Below are positions 1 through 5,134 of a stretch of 5,914 bases of DNA, one piece after another (the first letter of the stretch is position 1; the number at the start of each line of letters is the position of its first letter). The position numbers and the translations under genes were made by a program. Origin of the DNA: Candidatus Woesearchaeota archaeon (GTDB taxonomy: Archaea > Nanobdellota > Nanobdellia > Woesearchaeales > WAPJ01); contig WIAN01000064.1 of NCBI GenBank assembly GCA_015519985.1, positions 1 through 5,914 of the forward strand, read 5' to 3'. The notes beneath the pieces are model-generated. The model did no database searches and had not been told where the DNA came from. It saw only the letters and a list, made by a program, of their open reading frames with translations.

Positions 1-468
1 ATCTACGTTTGTATCTAATGTTACTGTGAATGTTCCTTTTTCTCCATCCCAAGAAGGTTTTAAATCTACATCTCCTTGAGAATTTTTTTGCGGTATTGTA
101 TAAGTTACTGCTGCATCTTCAAATGTTATTGTATCAGTATCGGTTACTGTTTCTCCATTTACAATGCATGTTGTTGTGAATGTGTGTGTTCCTGCATTTA
201 AATCTGTGCCATAATTTAATGATATTTGTCGTCCTGGTTTTATTGTTGAAAAAACAGTTCCATCTAATTTTAACTTGCATGTTGCTCCATCTAACTTTTT
301 TCCTGTTACGTTTACAAAAGTTTCATCTCCTGGAAATTGTCCTCCTGGGTGTTGTTGTCTTACTGTTTGTTCTAAAGTTGGATTTGGTTGTGGTTTTGGT
401 GCTTGTCCTCCACAAGCTGTTAAACCTATTAAACCCACAACTGCAGCAGTAAGTAACCATTTTTTCAT
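1..468 (-). CDS. Secreted lipoprotein with beta-rich domain (partial, 3' end beyond window)
   Basis: This open frame of 156 codons starts at the ATG whose complement lies at 466-468 and runs without a stop through base 1, so the C-terminus is missing. The N-terminus is a textbook lipoprotein signal: a short basic start (MKKW), a hydrophobic core, then the lipobox L-T-A-C with Cys19 as the predicted lipidated residue, followed by Gly-Gly and a Pro/Gln-rich linker (about residues 20-48). The remainder (about 50-156) is rich in Thr, Val and Gly with alternating patterns expected of a beta-sandwich (Ig-like) fold; Cys64 and Cys101 are the only other cysteines and could form a disulfide. It is probably anchored on the outer face of the cytoplasmic membrane. 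I do not recognise the family and assign no specific function. A weak AAGGGG ribosome-binding match lies 6 nt ahead of the ATG. Arg80 is CGA, whereas the arginine codons I noticed in neighbouring genes are AGA or AGG. It is divergent from topA. The frame and signal are clear; the beta fold is inference. Confidence 0.85.
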   Translation of the reverse strand, partial: MKKWLLTAAVVGLIGLTACGGQAPKPQPNPTLEQTVRQQHPGGQFPGDETFVNVTGKKLDGATCKLKLDGTVFSTIKPGRQISLNYGTDLNAGTHTFTTTCIVNGETVTDTDTITFEDAAVTYTIPQKNSQGDVDLKPSWDGEKGTFTVTLDTNVD

Positions 469-524
469 TTAAAACCCCTTTTAATATTATGATGACAATT
501 ATAAACTATTATTTTGTTTTGTAG

Positions 525-532
525 TATATAAA
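525..532 (-). promoter_or_regulatory. Archaeal TATA box for the lipoprotein gene
   Basis: Read on the minus strand this is TTTATATA, a close match to the archaeal TATA consensus, with A-rich sequence just upstream that could serve as the BRE. Transcription would start about 25 nt downstream, near 503, leaving a leader of roughly 35 nt before the ATG at 468. The same bases read on the plus strand are TATATAAA and could also drive topA with a leader of about 70 nt, so the direction is not certain. Confidence 0.45.
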
Positions 533-592
533 TTTTATTTAAAAATCTTTCTTTTCTTTCACTACTTTTAAGTACTATTGTCTTTTCAAAAC

Positions 593-602
593 TTTTTTAA
601 AA
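593..602 (+). promoter_or_regulatory. Probable leaderless promoter (TATA-like element) of topA
   Basis: TTTTTTAAAA is centred about 29 nt ahead of the topA ATG, where a TATA box sits if transcription begins at or within a few bases of the start codon. No GGAGG or GGTG motif precedes the ATG, which fits a leaderless message. The spacer upstream (541-590) is pyrimidine-rich on this strand. Position and composition are seen; promoter activity is inferred. Confidence 0.4.
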
Positions 603-626
603 CAATTAACTTTCTTTAAAAAAATA

Positions 627-2798
627 ATGACTGAACTAATAATTACTGAAAAACCAAAAACAGCACAAAAAATAGCTTTAGCTTTAAATCCAAAAGCAAA
701 AAAGCTTTCTGAAAAAGGAATACCTTATTATGAATTAGAATTGAATGGGAAAAAAGTGTATGTAGCATCAGCAGTAGGACATATTTTTACTTTAAAAGAA
801 AAAGATAAAGAAAAAAATAAAGAAAGAAAGTTTCCTGTATTTGATATAGAATGGAAGCCGAGCTATGAAGTTTCTAAAAGCAGTGATTATACAAAAAAAT
901 ATTATAATGTTTTAAAAAAACTTTCTAAAAAAGCAGAAGAATTCACAGTAGCAACAGATTTTGATGTAGAAGGAGAAGTAATAGGATACAATATAATAAG
1001 ATACATAGCAGAAAAACCTGACGCTTACAGAATGAAATTTTCAACATTGACAAAAAACGAATTGCAAAAAGCTTATGAGAATAAGTTAAAAAGTTTAAAC
1101 TGGCCATCAGCATACGCAGGAGAAACAAGACACATTCTAGATTGGTTTTACGGTATAAATTTATCAAGAGCATTAAGCAGTGCAGTAAAAAAAGGAGGAT
1201 TATTCAAAATATTATCAACAGGAAGAGTACAAGCACCAGCATTAAAAATAGTAGCAGACAAAGAATTAGAAATAAGAGCTTTCAAACCAAAAAAGTATTA
1301 TGAAATAAAATTATTATTGCATAAACAAAAAGATTTTGAAGCAATACACGAAGAAGAAAGAATATTTGAAGAAGAAAAAGCAAAAAAAATATATGAAAAA
1401 ATAAAAGAAGAAAAAAAAGCAATAGTAATAGAAAAAAAAAGCGTAAAAAGCAAAATAAACCCTCCTGTTCCTTTTGACTTAACAACATTACAATCAGAAG
1501 CATATTCATTATTCAAAATAAAACCTTCAAAAACATTAGAAATAGCACAAGAATTGTACGTTTCAGGATTAATATCATATCCAAGAACAAGCAGTCAACA
1601 ATTACCAGAAAGCATAAATTATAAAGGAATATTAAAACAATTAAAAGAAAATGAAGAATACAAAAATTTAGCAGAAGAACTATTAAAAGAAAAAACATTA
1701 AAACCAAACAATGGAAAAAAAACAGATCCTGCACATCCAGCAATCTATCCAACAGGATTAAAACAAAAATTAGAAGGTTATGAAAAAAAGTTGTATGATT
1801 TAATAGTAAAAAGATTTCTAAGCACATTTTCAAAACCAGCAATAAAAGAAACAGTAACAATAAAATTAGAAGTAAAAGAAGAAAAATTCAAAGCAAAAGG
1901 AAGCACAATATTAGAAGAAGGATGGATGAAGTTTTACAAGCCATACGTAAAAAGAAAAGACGAATTACTGCCAATAATAGAAGAAAAAGAAGAAATACAA
2001 ATAAAAAAAACAAAAATAGAAGAAAAAGAAACACAACCGCCAAAAAGATACACACCCGCAAGTTTAGTAAAAGAATTAGAAAAAAGAGGATTAGGAACAA
2101 AAGCAACAAGATCAAGTATAATAGAAACATTATACGAAAGAGGCTACATAAAAGGAGAAAGCATAGAAGTAACAGAATTAGGATTAGAAACAATAAAAAT
2201 ATTAGAAAAGTATCTTCCAGAAATAGTAGATGAAAATTTAACAAGACAATTCGAAAAAGAAATGGAAGAAATAAGCAACAATCCAAAAAAACAAAAAGAA
2301 GTATTAGAAAAAGCAAAAAAAGTAATAACAAGTGTATTAGAAAAATTCAAAACACAAGAAAAAACAATAGGAAAAGAATTAGTAGAATCGTTAAGAAAAG
2401 AAGAAAGAAAAAACACAGTTTTTGGAAAATGTCCGAAAGATGATGGAGAATTAATATTAAAAAAAGGAAAATATGGAAGATTCATAGCATGCAGTAATTA
2501 TCCAGAATGTACAGTAACAATAAACGTTCCAAACAAAGGAATATTAAAACCAACAGAAAAAACTTGTGAATATTGCGGATATCCAATAGCAATAATAGGA
2601 AACAATAAAAAAAACGCAAAAGAAATGTGTATAAATCCAAATTGTCCTGGAAAAAACAAAAAAGTAGAAAATTCAAAAGAAGGAACATTATGTCCAAAAT
2701 GTAAAAAAGGAAAATTAGTATTAAGAAAATCCTCTTATGGAAGTTTTTACGGATGCAGCAATTATCCAAAATGCAAATACACAGAAAAAATACAATAA
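627..2798 (+). CDS. topA: DNA topoisomerase I (type IA, archaeal form)
   Basis: This 723-residue enzyme relaxes negatively supercoiled DNA by passing one strand through a transient 5'-phosphotyrosine break. The Toprim domain occupies about residues 1-130: catalytic Glu8 lies in ITEKPK, and the acidic metal-binding set is Asp111, Asp113 and Glu115 in TDFDVEGE. The active-site tyrosine is Tyr318 in ISYPRTS, with Arg320 beside it. Other family landmarks are STGRVQAPAL (197-206), DPAHPAIYPTG (367-377) and RGLGTKATR (487-495). The C-terminus has three topoisomerase zinc-ribbon-like modules: C602/C622/C628, C647/C650/C668/C673 and C689/C692/C710/C716. The first lacks the usual second cysteine, reading CPKDDG. 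The ATG is chosen because the conserved ELIITEKP begins two residues after it; there is no Shine-Dalgarno, consistent with leaderless expression. Codons in the first 100 positions are more T-ended than in the rest of the gene, which is almost entirely A-ended. The length is normal for archaeal TopA with zinc modules. Reverse gyrase is excluded because there is no helicase domain. Confidence 0.97.
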   Translation: MTELIITEKPKTAQKIALALNPKAKKLSEKGIPYYELELNGKKVYVASAVGHIFTLKEKDKEKNKERKFPVFDIEWKPSYEVSKSSDYTKKYYNVLKKLSKKAEEFTVATDFDVEGEVIGYNIIRYIAEKPDAYRMKFSTLTKNELQKAYENKLKSLNWPSAYAGETRHILDWFYGINLSRALSSAVKKGGLFKILSTGRVQAPALKIVADKELEIRAFKPKKYYEIKLLLHKQKDFEAIHEEERIFEEEKAKKIYEKIKEEKKAIVIEKKSVKSKINPPVPFDLTTLQSEAYSLFKIKPSKTLEIAQELYVSGLISYPRTSSQQLPESINYKGILKQLKENEEYKNLAEELLKEKTLKPNNGKKTDPAHPAIYPTGLKQKLEGYEKKLYDLIVKRFLSTFSKPAIKETVTIKLEVKEEKFKAKGSTILEEGWMKFYKPYVKRKDELLPIIEEKEEIQIKKTKIEEKETQPPKRYTPASLVKELEKRGLGTKATRSSIIETLYERGYIKGESIEVTELGLETIKILEKYLPEIVDENLTRQFEKEMEEISNNPKKQKEVLEKAKKVITSVLEKFKTQEKTIGKELVESLRKEERKNTVFGKCPKDDGELILKKGKYGRFIACSNYPECTVTINVPNKGILKPTEKTCEYCGYPIAIIGNNKKNAKEMCINPNCPGKNKKVENSKEGTLCPKCKKGKLVLRKSSYGSFYGCSNYPKCKYTEKIQ

Positions 2799-2811
2799 AA
2801 AAAGCAACAAC

Positions 2812-2844
2812 AAAAAAATTAAAACAAAATAAAAAAATTAAAAC
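2812..2844 (+). repeat. Pair of 14-nt A-rich direct repeats after topA
   Basis: AAAAAAATTAAAAC occurs exactly at 2812-2825 and again at 2831-2844, a spacing of 19 nt. A 13-of-14 variant ending in G is at 3173-3186, just after the next gene. In DNA this A-rich, chance repeats of this kind are expected, so the repeat is real but its meaning is doubtful. It lies in the 174-nt spacer 2799-2972, which otherwise holds candidate TATA boxes and the next gene's ribosome-binding site. Confidence 0.4.
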
Positions 2845-2886
2845 TGAATAGAAAAACACAAAAACAATAAAAACAATTTAATTCTA

Positions 2887-2909
2887 TTTTATATAACAAA
2901 ATTTAAATA
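2887..2909 (+). promoter_or_regulatory. Candidate TATA boxes upstream of the DUF2892 gene
   Basis: Two archaeal-type boxes stand close together: TTTTATATAA (2887-2896) and TTTAAATA (2902-2909), the latter preceded by an A-rich BRE-like stretch. Either would start transcription between about 2915 and 2935, leaving a leader of roughly 40-60 nt that contains the Shine-Dalgarno at 2959-2965. I cannot tell which is used. Confidence 0.4.
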
Positions 2910-2958
2910 ATAAAAAAGAATAAAATTTAATAAAAGCATTTAAAATAATTACTTTTTT

Positions 2959-2965
2959 GAGGTGA
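2959..2965 (+). promoter_or_regulatory. Strong Shine-Dalgarno GAGGTGA
   Basis: GAGGTGA is complementary to the archaeal 16S rRNA 3' end (anti-SD CACCTCC) and ends 7 nt before the ATG at 2973. It contrasts with topA, which has no such motif, so the organism appears to use both led and leaderless initiation. Confidence 0.75.
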
Positions 2966-2972
2966 AGTTTTA

Positions 2973-3164
2973 ATGGAAAAAAATGTTGGAAAAACTGAAA
3001 GAATAATAAGATACTTGTTAGCATTAATATTTGTAATATTATCATTAACAATAAAAAAATATTTTACACTATTCATAATATTAGCATTAATAATGTTTTT
3101 AACAGCAGTATTAAGTTATTGTCCATTATATAGTTTGTTAAAAAAATTAAAATTAAAAAAATAA
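2973..3164 (+). CDS. DUF2892 / YgaP-type small membrane protein
   Basis: This 63-residue protein matches the DUF2892 (YgaP transmembrane) family by pattern: an N-terminal NVGKTERIIRYLLA stretch resembling the family's N-x-G-x-x-(D/E)-R-x-x-R, one or two hydrophobic helices (about residues 13-26 and 31-47), and the signature TAVLSYCPLYSLL near the end, where Cys50-Pro51-Leu52-Tyr53 is the most conserved part. It ends in a lysine-rich tail (KKLKLKK). In YgaP of E. coli this domain is attached to a rhodanese domain; stand-alone copies are widespread and their function is unknown. It would sit in the cytoplasmic membrane. The ATG has an excellent Shine-Dalgarno 7 nt upstream. It is 79 nt ahead of gap on the same strand, but gap appears to have its own promoter, so co-transcription is uncertain. 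The family call rests on remembered motif pattern, not a search. Confidence 0.8.
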   Translation: MEKNVGKTERIIRYLLALIFVILSLTIKKYFTLFIILALIMFLTAVLSYCPLYSLLKKLKLKK

Positions 3165-3198
3165 TTAAAGTTAAAAAAATTAAAAGCTAAAGTAATAG

Positions 3199-3209
3199 TT
3201 TAAAATAAT
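3199..3209 (+). promoter_or_regulatory. Candidate TATA box for gap
   Basis: TTTAAAATAAT is centred about 26 nt ahead of position 3229, immediately before the Shine-Dalgarno at 3232, so it could produce a short leader of about 15 nt. The surrounding spacer is nearly all A and T, so a chance match is easy. Confidence 0.3.
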
Positions 3210-3231
3210 AAATAATTAAAATACTAAATAA

Positions 3232-3237
3232 GAGGTG
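3232..3237 (+). promoter_or_regulatory. Shine-Dalgarno GAGGTG that fixes the gap start at a TTG
   Basis: GAGGTG ends 6 nt before TTG at 3244-3246. The GTG inside this motif (3235-3237) is in frame and would give a protein three residues longer, but it would then have no ribosome-binding site of its own. The conserved family N-terminus begins exactly at the TTG. The motif is the same one used by the gene at 2973. Confidence 0.75.
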
Positions 3238-3243
3238 TTTCCT

Positions 3244-4239
3244 TTGAAAGTCGCAATAAACGGATTTGGAAGAATAGGAAGAATGATATTTAGAGCAGCA
3301 CAAAAAGAAGAAGAAATAGAATTTGTAGCAATAAACGATTTAACAAACACAGAAAATTTAGCATACTTGTTAAAATACGATTCTGCACACGGAAAATTTA
3401 ATGGATACGTAAATTTTGACGAAAACAATTTAATAGTAAACGGAAAAAAAATTCCAGTATACAAAGAAAAAGATCCTGAAAAACTTCCTTGGAAAGAATT
3501 AAATGTAGATATAGTAATAGAAAGCACAGGATTCTTCAGAACAAAAGAATTAGCATCTAAACATTTAAAAGCAGGAGCAAAAAAAGTATTGTTGTCAGCA
3601 CCAGGAAAAGAAGTAGATTTAACAATAGTAAAAGGAGTAAATGAACATTTATACAACAAAAATGAACATCACATAATAAGCAATGCAAGTTGTACAACAA
3701 ACAACATAGCACCAGTAATAAAAGTATTAAACGACAATTTCGGAGTAGAAAAAGTATTCTTTGTAACAGTACATAGTTATACAGCAGATCAAAGGTTAGT
3801 AGATGCACCTCATAAAGATTTTAGAAGAGGAAGAAGTGCAGCAACAAACATAGTACCAACAACAACAGGAGCAGCAATAGCAGTAGAAGAAGTAATACCA
3901 GAATTAAAAAACAAAATAGTAGGACATGCAATAAGGGTACCAACAGTAGACGGAAGCATAACAGACATAAATGTAATATTAAAAAAGAATGTTACAGAAG
4001 AAGAAATAAAAACACTATTCAAAAATGTAAGCGAATATCATTTAAAAGGAGTATTACAATACACAGAAGAACCAATAGTAAGTTCAGACATAATAAGCAC
4101 AACATACTCTTCAATAGTAGATGGAAAAATGATAAGAGTAAAAGATAATGTAGTAAAAATATTAACATGGTATGATAATGAATACGGATATAGTAATAGA
4201 ATGGTAGATTTAATAAAACACATAGGAAGACAACTATAA
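3244..4239 (+). CDS. gap: Glyceraldehyde-3-phosphate dehydrogenase, class I (bacterial/eukaryal type)
   Basis: This 331-residue cytosolic enzyme interconverts glyceraldehyde 3-phosphate and 1,3-bisphosphoglycerate with NAD(P), the central oxidation step of glycolysis. Numbered from the TTG start (MKVAINGFGRIGR), the Rossmann glycine motif is GFGRIG at 7-12 and the cofactor-selecting Asp32 lies in INDL, favouring NAD. The catalytic Cys150 is in SNASCTTN, the partner His177 in TVHSYT, and the substrate-binding PTTTGA is at 205-210. WYDNEYGYS (309-317) is the conserved C-terminal signature. The residue before the Pro of the APH motif is Ala188, where NAD-specific bacterial enzymes usually have Leu, so some NADP use is possible (inference). 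Most archaea carry the unrelated-looking class II GAPDH; the class I form is known in haloarchaea and some DPANN and is usually attributed to transfer from bacteria. Codon use matches its neighbours, so any transfer is old. The regulator at 4269 starts 29 nt after the stop and may share its transcript. An erythrose-4-phosphate dehydrogenase role is less likely. Confidence 0.96.
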   Translation: MKVAINGFGRIGRMIFRAAQKEEEIEFVAINDLTNTENLAYLLKYDSAHGKFNGYVNFDENNLIVNGKKIPVYKEKDPEKLPWKELNVDIVIESTGFFRTKELASKHLKAGAKKVLLSAPGKEVDLTIVKGVNEHLYNKNEHHIISNASCTTNNIAPVIKVLNDNFGVEKVFFVTVHSYTADQRLVDAPHKDFRRGRSAATNIVPTTTGAAIAVEEVIPELKNKIVGHAIRVPTVDGSITDINVILKKNVTEEEIKTLFKNVSEYHLKGVLQYTEEPIVSSDIISTTYSSIVDGKMIRVKDNVVKILTWYDNEYGYSNRMVDLIKHIGRQL

Positions 4240-4268
4240 AAAAAATTATTGGTATTGTGAGTTAAAAA

Positions 4269-4922
4269 ATGGAAGAAACAAAAGAAATAAATTTAGACGA
4301 AAAAGATTTAAAACTATTAAGTTCAAAAACAAGAATAAAAATATTAAAATTATTAGAAGGAAAAGAAAAAACACTAACACAAATAGCAGAAGAATTAGAA
4401 TTAAAACAACCAACAGTATTAGAACATTTAAAATTATTAGAAGAAAAAAATTATATTAAAAAAAACAATAAAAAAAATCAGACAAAAAGATATTCTTTAA
4501 CATACAAAGGATTAAAAATAATAAAACCAAAAAGTACAAAAATATTTTTAACATTCATAACAACACTATTATTAGGAATAACAACATACATAATAATGTT
4601 AGTAAATAAAATATTGATAGAAAAAAAAGTAAAAAATACAGGAGTACAATATACTTATATTCTAAAAGAAGAAACAACAAAAGCAATAACAGCAGCAGAT
4701 ACAATAAATACAGCAAACAACACAACAATAAATACAATAAATAACAAGATAACATTAATACAAACACAACCGTACTATTATCTAAAAATATTATTCTATA
4801 CTTCAATAACACTAATAACAATAAGCTTTATACTATACGCAATATACTTATATTATGATAAAAATGAAAATAAAAAAAATAAAAAGCAAAAAATAAAAAA
4901 AGTAAAAAAACAGTTAAAATAA
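4269..4922 (+). CDS. Membrane-anchored winged-helix (ArsR-like) transcriptional regulator
   Basis: This 217-residue protein has a cytoplasmic winged helix-turn-helix at about residues 10-86. LSSKTRIKILKLLEG is the typical ArsR-type second helix, TQIAEELELKQPTVLEHLKLL contains the turn and recognition helix, and the wing is the Lys/Asn-rich stretch to YSLTYKGLKII. Two hydrophobic helices follow (about 91-113 and 171-195), separated by a 55-residue Thr/Asn-rich loop, and the end is a lysine-rich tail. With the DNA-binding end inside, the loop would face outside and could sense an envelope or external signal. No ArsR metal-binding ELCVCDL motif or other ligand-binding cysteines are present; I see no cysteine in the protein. 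A weak GTGA ribosome-binding match (4257-4260) precedes the ATG by 8 nt, and there is no room for a separate promoter with a leader after gap, so co-transcription with gap is likely. Its target genes are unknown; autoregulation or control of the downstream membrane genes is a reasonable guess. Confidence 0.85.
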   Translation: MEETKEINLDEKDLKLLSSKTRIKILKLLEGKEKTLTQIAEELELKQPTVLEHLKLLEEKNYIKKNNKKNQTKRYSLTYKGLKIIKPKSTKIFLTFITTLLLGITTYIIMLVNKILIEKKVKNTGVQYTYILKEETTKAITAADTINTANNTTINTINNKITLIQTQPYYYLKILFYTSITLITISFILYAIYLYYDKNENKKNKKQKIKKVKKQLK

Positions 4923-4927
4923 AAAAC

Positions 4928-4936
4928 TTTATAAAA
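4928..4936 (+). promoter_or_regulatory. Probable leaderless promoter (TATA box) of the 58-codon gene
   Basis: TTTATAAAA is centred 26 nt upstream of the ATG at 4958, exactly where a TATA box belongs for a message starting at the start codon. The gene has no Shine-Dalgarno, which supports leaderless initiation and a transcription unit separate from the regulator ending at 4922. Confidence 0.5.
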
Positions 4937-4957
4937 CAGTATTCTATAAAATTATTT

Positions 4958-5134
4958 ATGAGATTAGAAATATTATTTTATTTTGTTGCAGCAATATTTT
5001 TTATAGTAACATTATCTTACTTTTTAAAAGACTTCATATTAAATCTGCCTCCAGAAGTAAAAGCAATAATATTAACATTATTCACTTTTTCAATATTCTT
5101 TTTAGCAAAATATTTTGGTGAGAATAAAAAATGA
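4958..5134 (+). CDS. Small two-helix membrane protein, 58 residues, unknown function
   Basis: A complete short frame from ATG 4958 to TGA 5132-5134 encodes MRLEILFYFVAAIFF onward. It contains two hydrophobic helices (about residues 4-23 and 34-51) joined by a short polar segment with Leu-Pro-Pro (30-32), and ends in GENKK. Both ends are probably cytoplasmic, given the lysines at the C-terminus. Support for its being real is threefold. A TATA box lies 26 nt upstream. Its stop overlaps the start of the next gene in an ATGA junction, a common sign of translational coupling. Codon choice also matches the window (ATA, TTA, GTA, GCA). I do not recognise the family. A partner role with the 111-residue protein that follows is inferred only from the overlap. 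Confidence 0.75.
   Translation: MRLEILFYFVAAIFFIVTLSYFLKDFILNLPPEVKAIILTLFTFSIFFLAKYFGENKK
5117..5121 (+). promoter_or_regulatory. Shine-Dalgarno GGTGA inside the end of the upstream gene
   Basis: GGTGA lies 9 nt before the ATG at 5131 and inside the last codons of the 58-codon gene. With the ATGA stop/start overlap it suggests that the second gene is translated from the same message by reinitiation or coupling, unlike its leaderless partner. Confidence 0.6.

Noticed and set aside
180..472. Two plus-strand frames (90 and 65 codons) opposite the lipoprotein gene
   Set aside because: Both are antisense shadows. The minus-strand frame is longer, open to the edge, has a perfect lipoprotein signal and fits the genome's codon use; the plus frames are low-complexity Leu/Val or Cys-rich.
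563..574. Inverted repeat TACTT-TT-AAGTA as an operator or terminator hairpin
   Set aside because: Five-base arms with a two-base centre are too short for a stable hairpin and common by chance in AT-rich DNA; kept only as a remark on the divergent spacer.
1922..2233. 103-codon plus-strand frame made mostly of Arg, Lys, Asn and Ile
   Set aside because: It is the shifted frame of topA and its composition follows from A-rich DNA; it has no start signal or motif.
1888..2331. Long minus-strand frames within topA (up to 147 codons), very rich in Leu and Phe
   Set aside because: They are the reverse complement of Lys/Glu/Ile-rich coding sequence, which gives few stops and mimics membrane protein. 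topA is certain on the plus strand.
2887..2909. CRISPR array, prophage end or integration site near the AT-rich spacers
   Set aside because: No spaced identical repeats with unique spacers, no integrase and no tRNA fragment were seen.
2799..2972. Possible small RNA or extra gene in the spacer after topA
   Set aside because: The spacer is nearly all A and T, has no frame longer than a few dozen bases with a good start and shows no stable stem; only TATA boxes and a Shine-Dalgarno are supported.
3216..3659. 147-codon minus-strand frame opposite gap
   Set aside because: It overlaps the start of a clearly identified GAPDH and has no recognisable domain.
4269..4922. Metal-sensing ArsR repressor
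   Set aside because: The protein has no cysteine and no ELCVCDL-type motif, and it carries two membrane helices that classic ArsR repressors lack.
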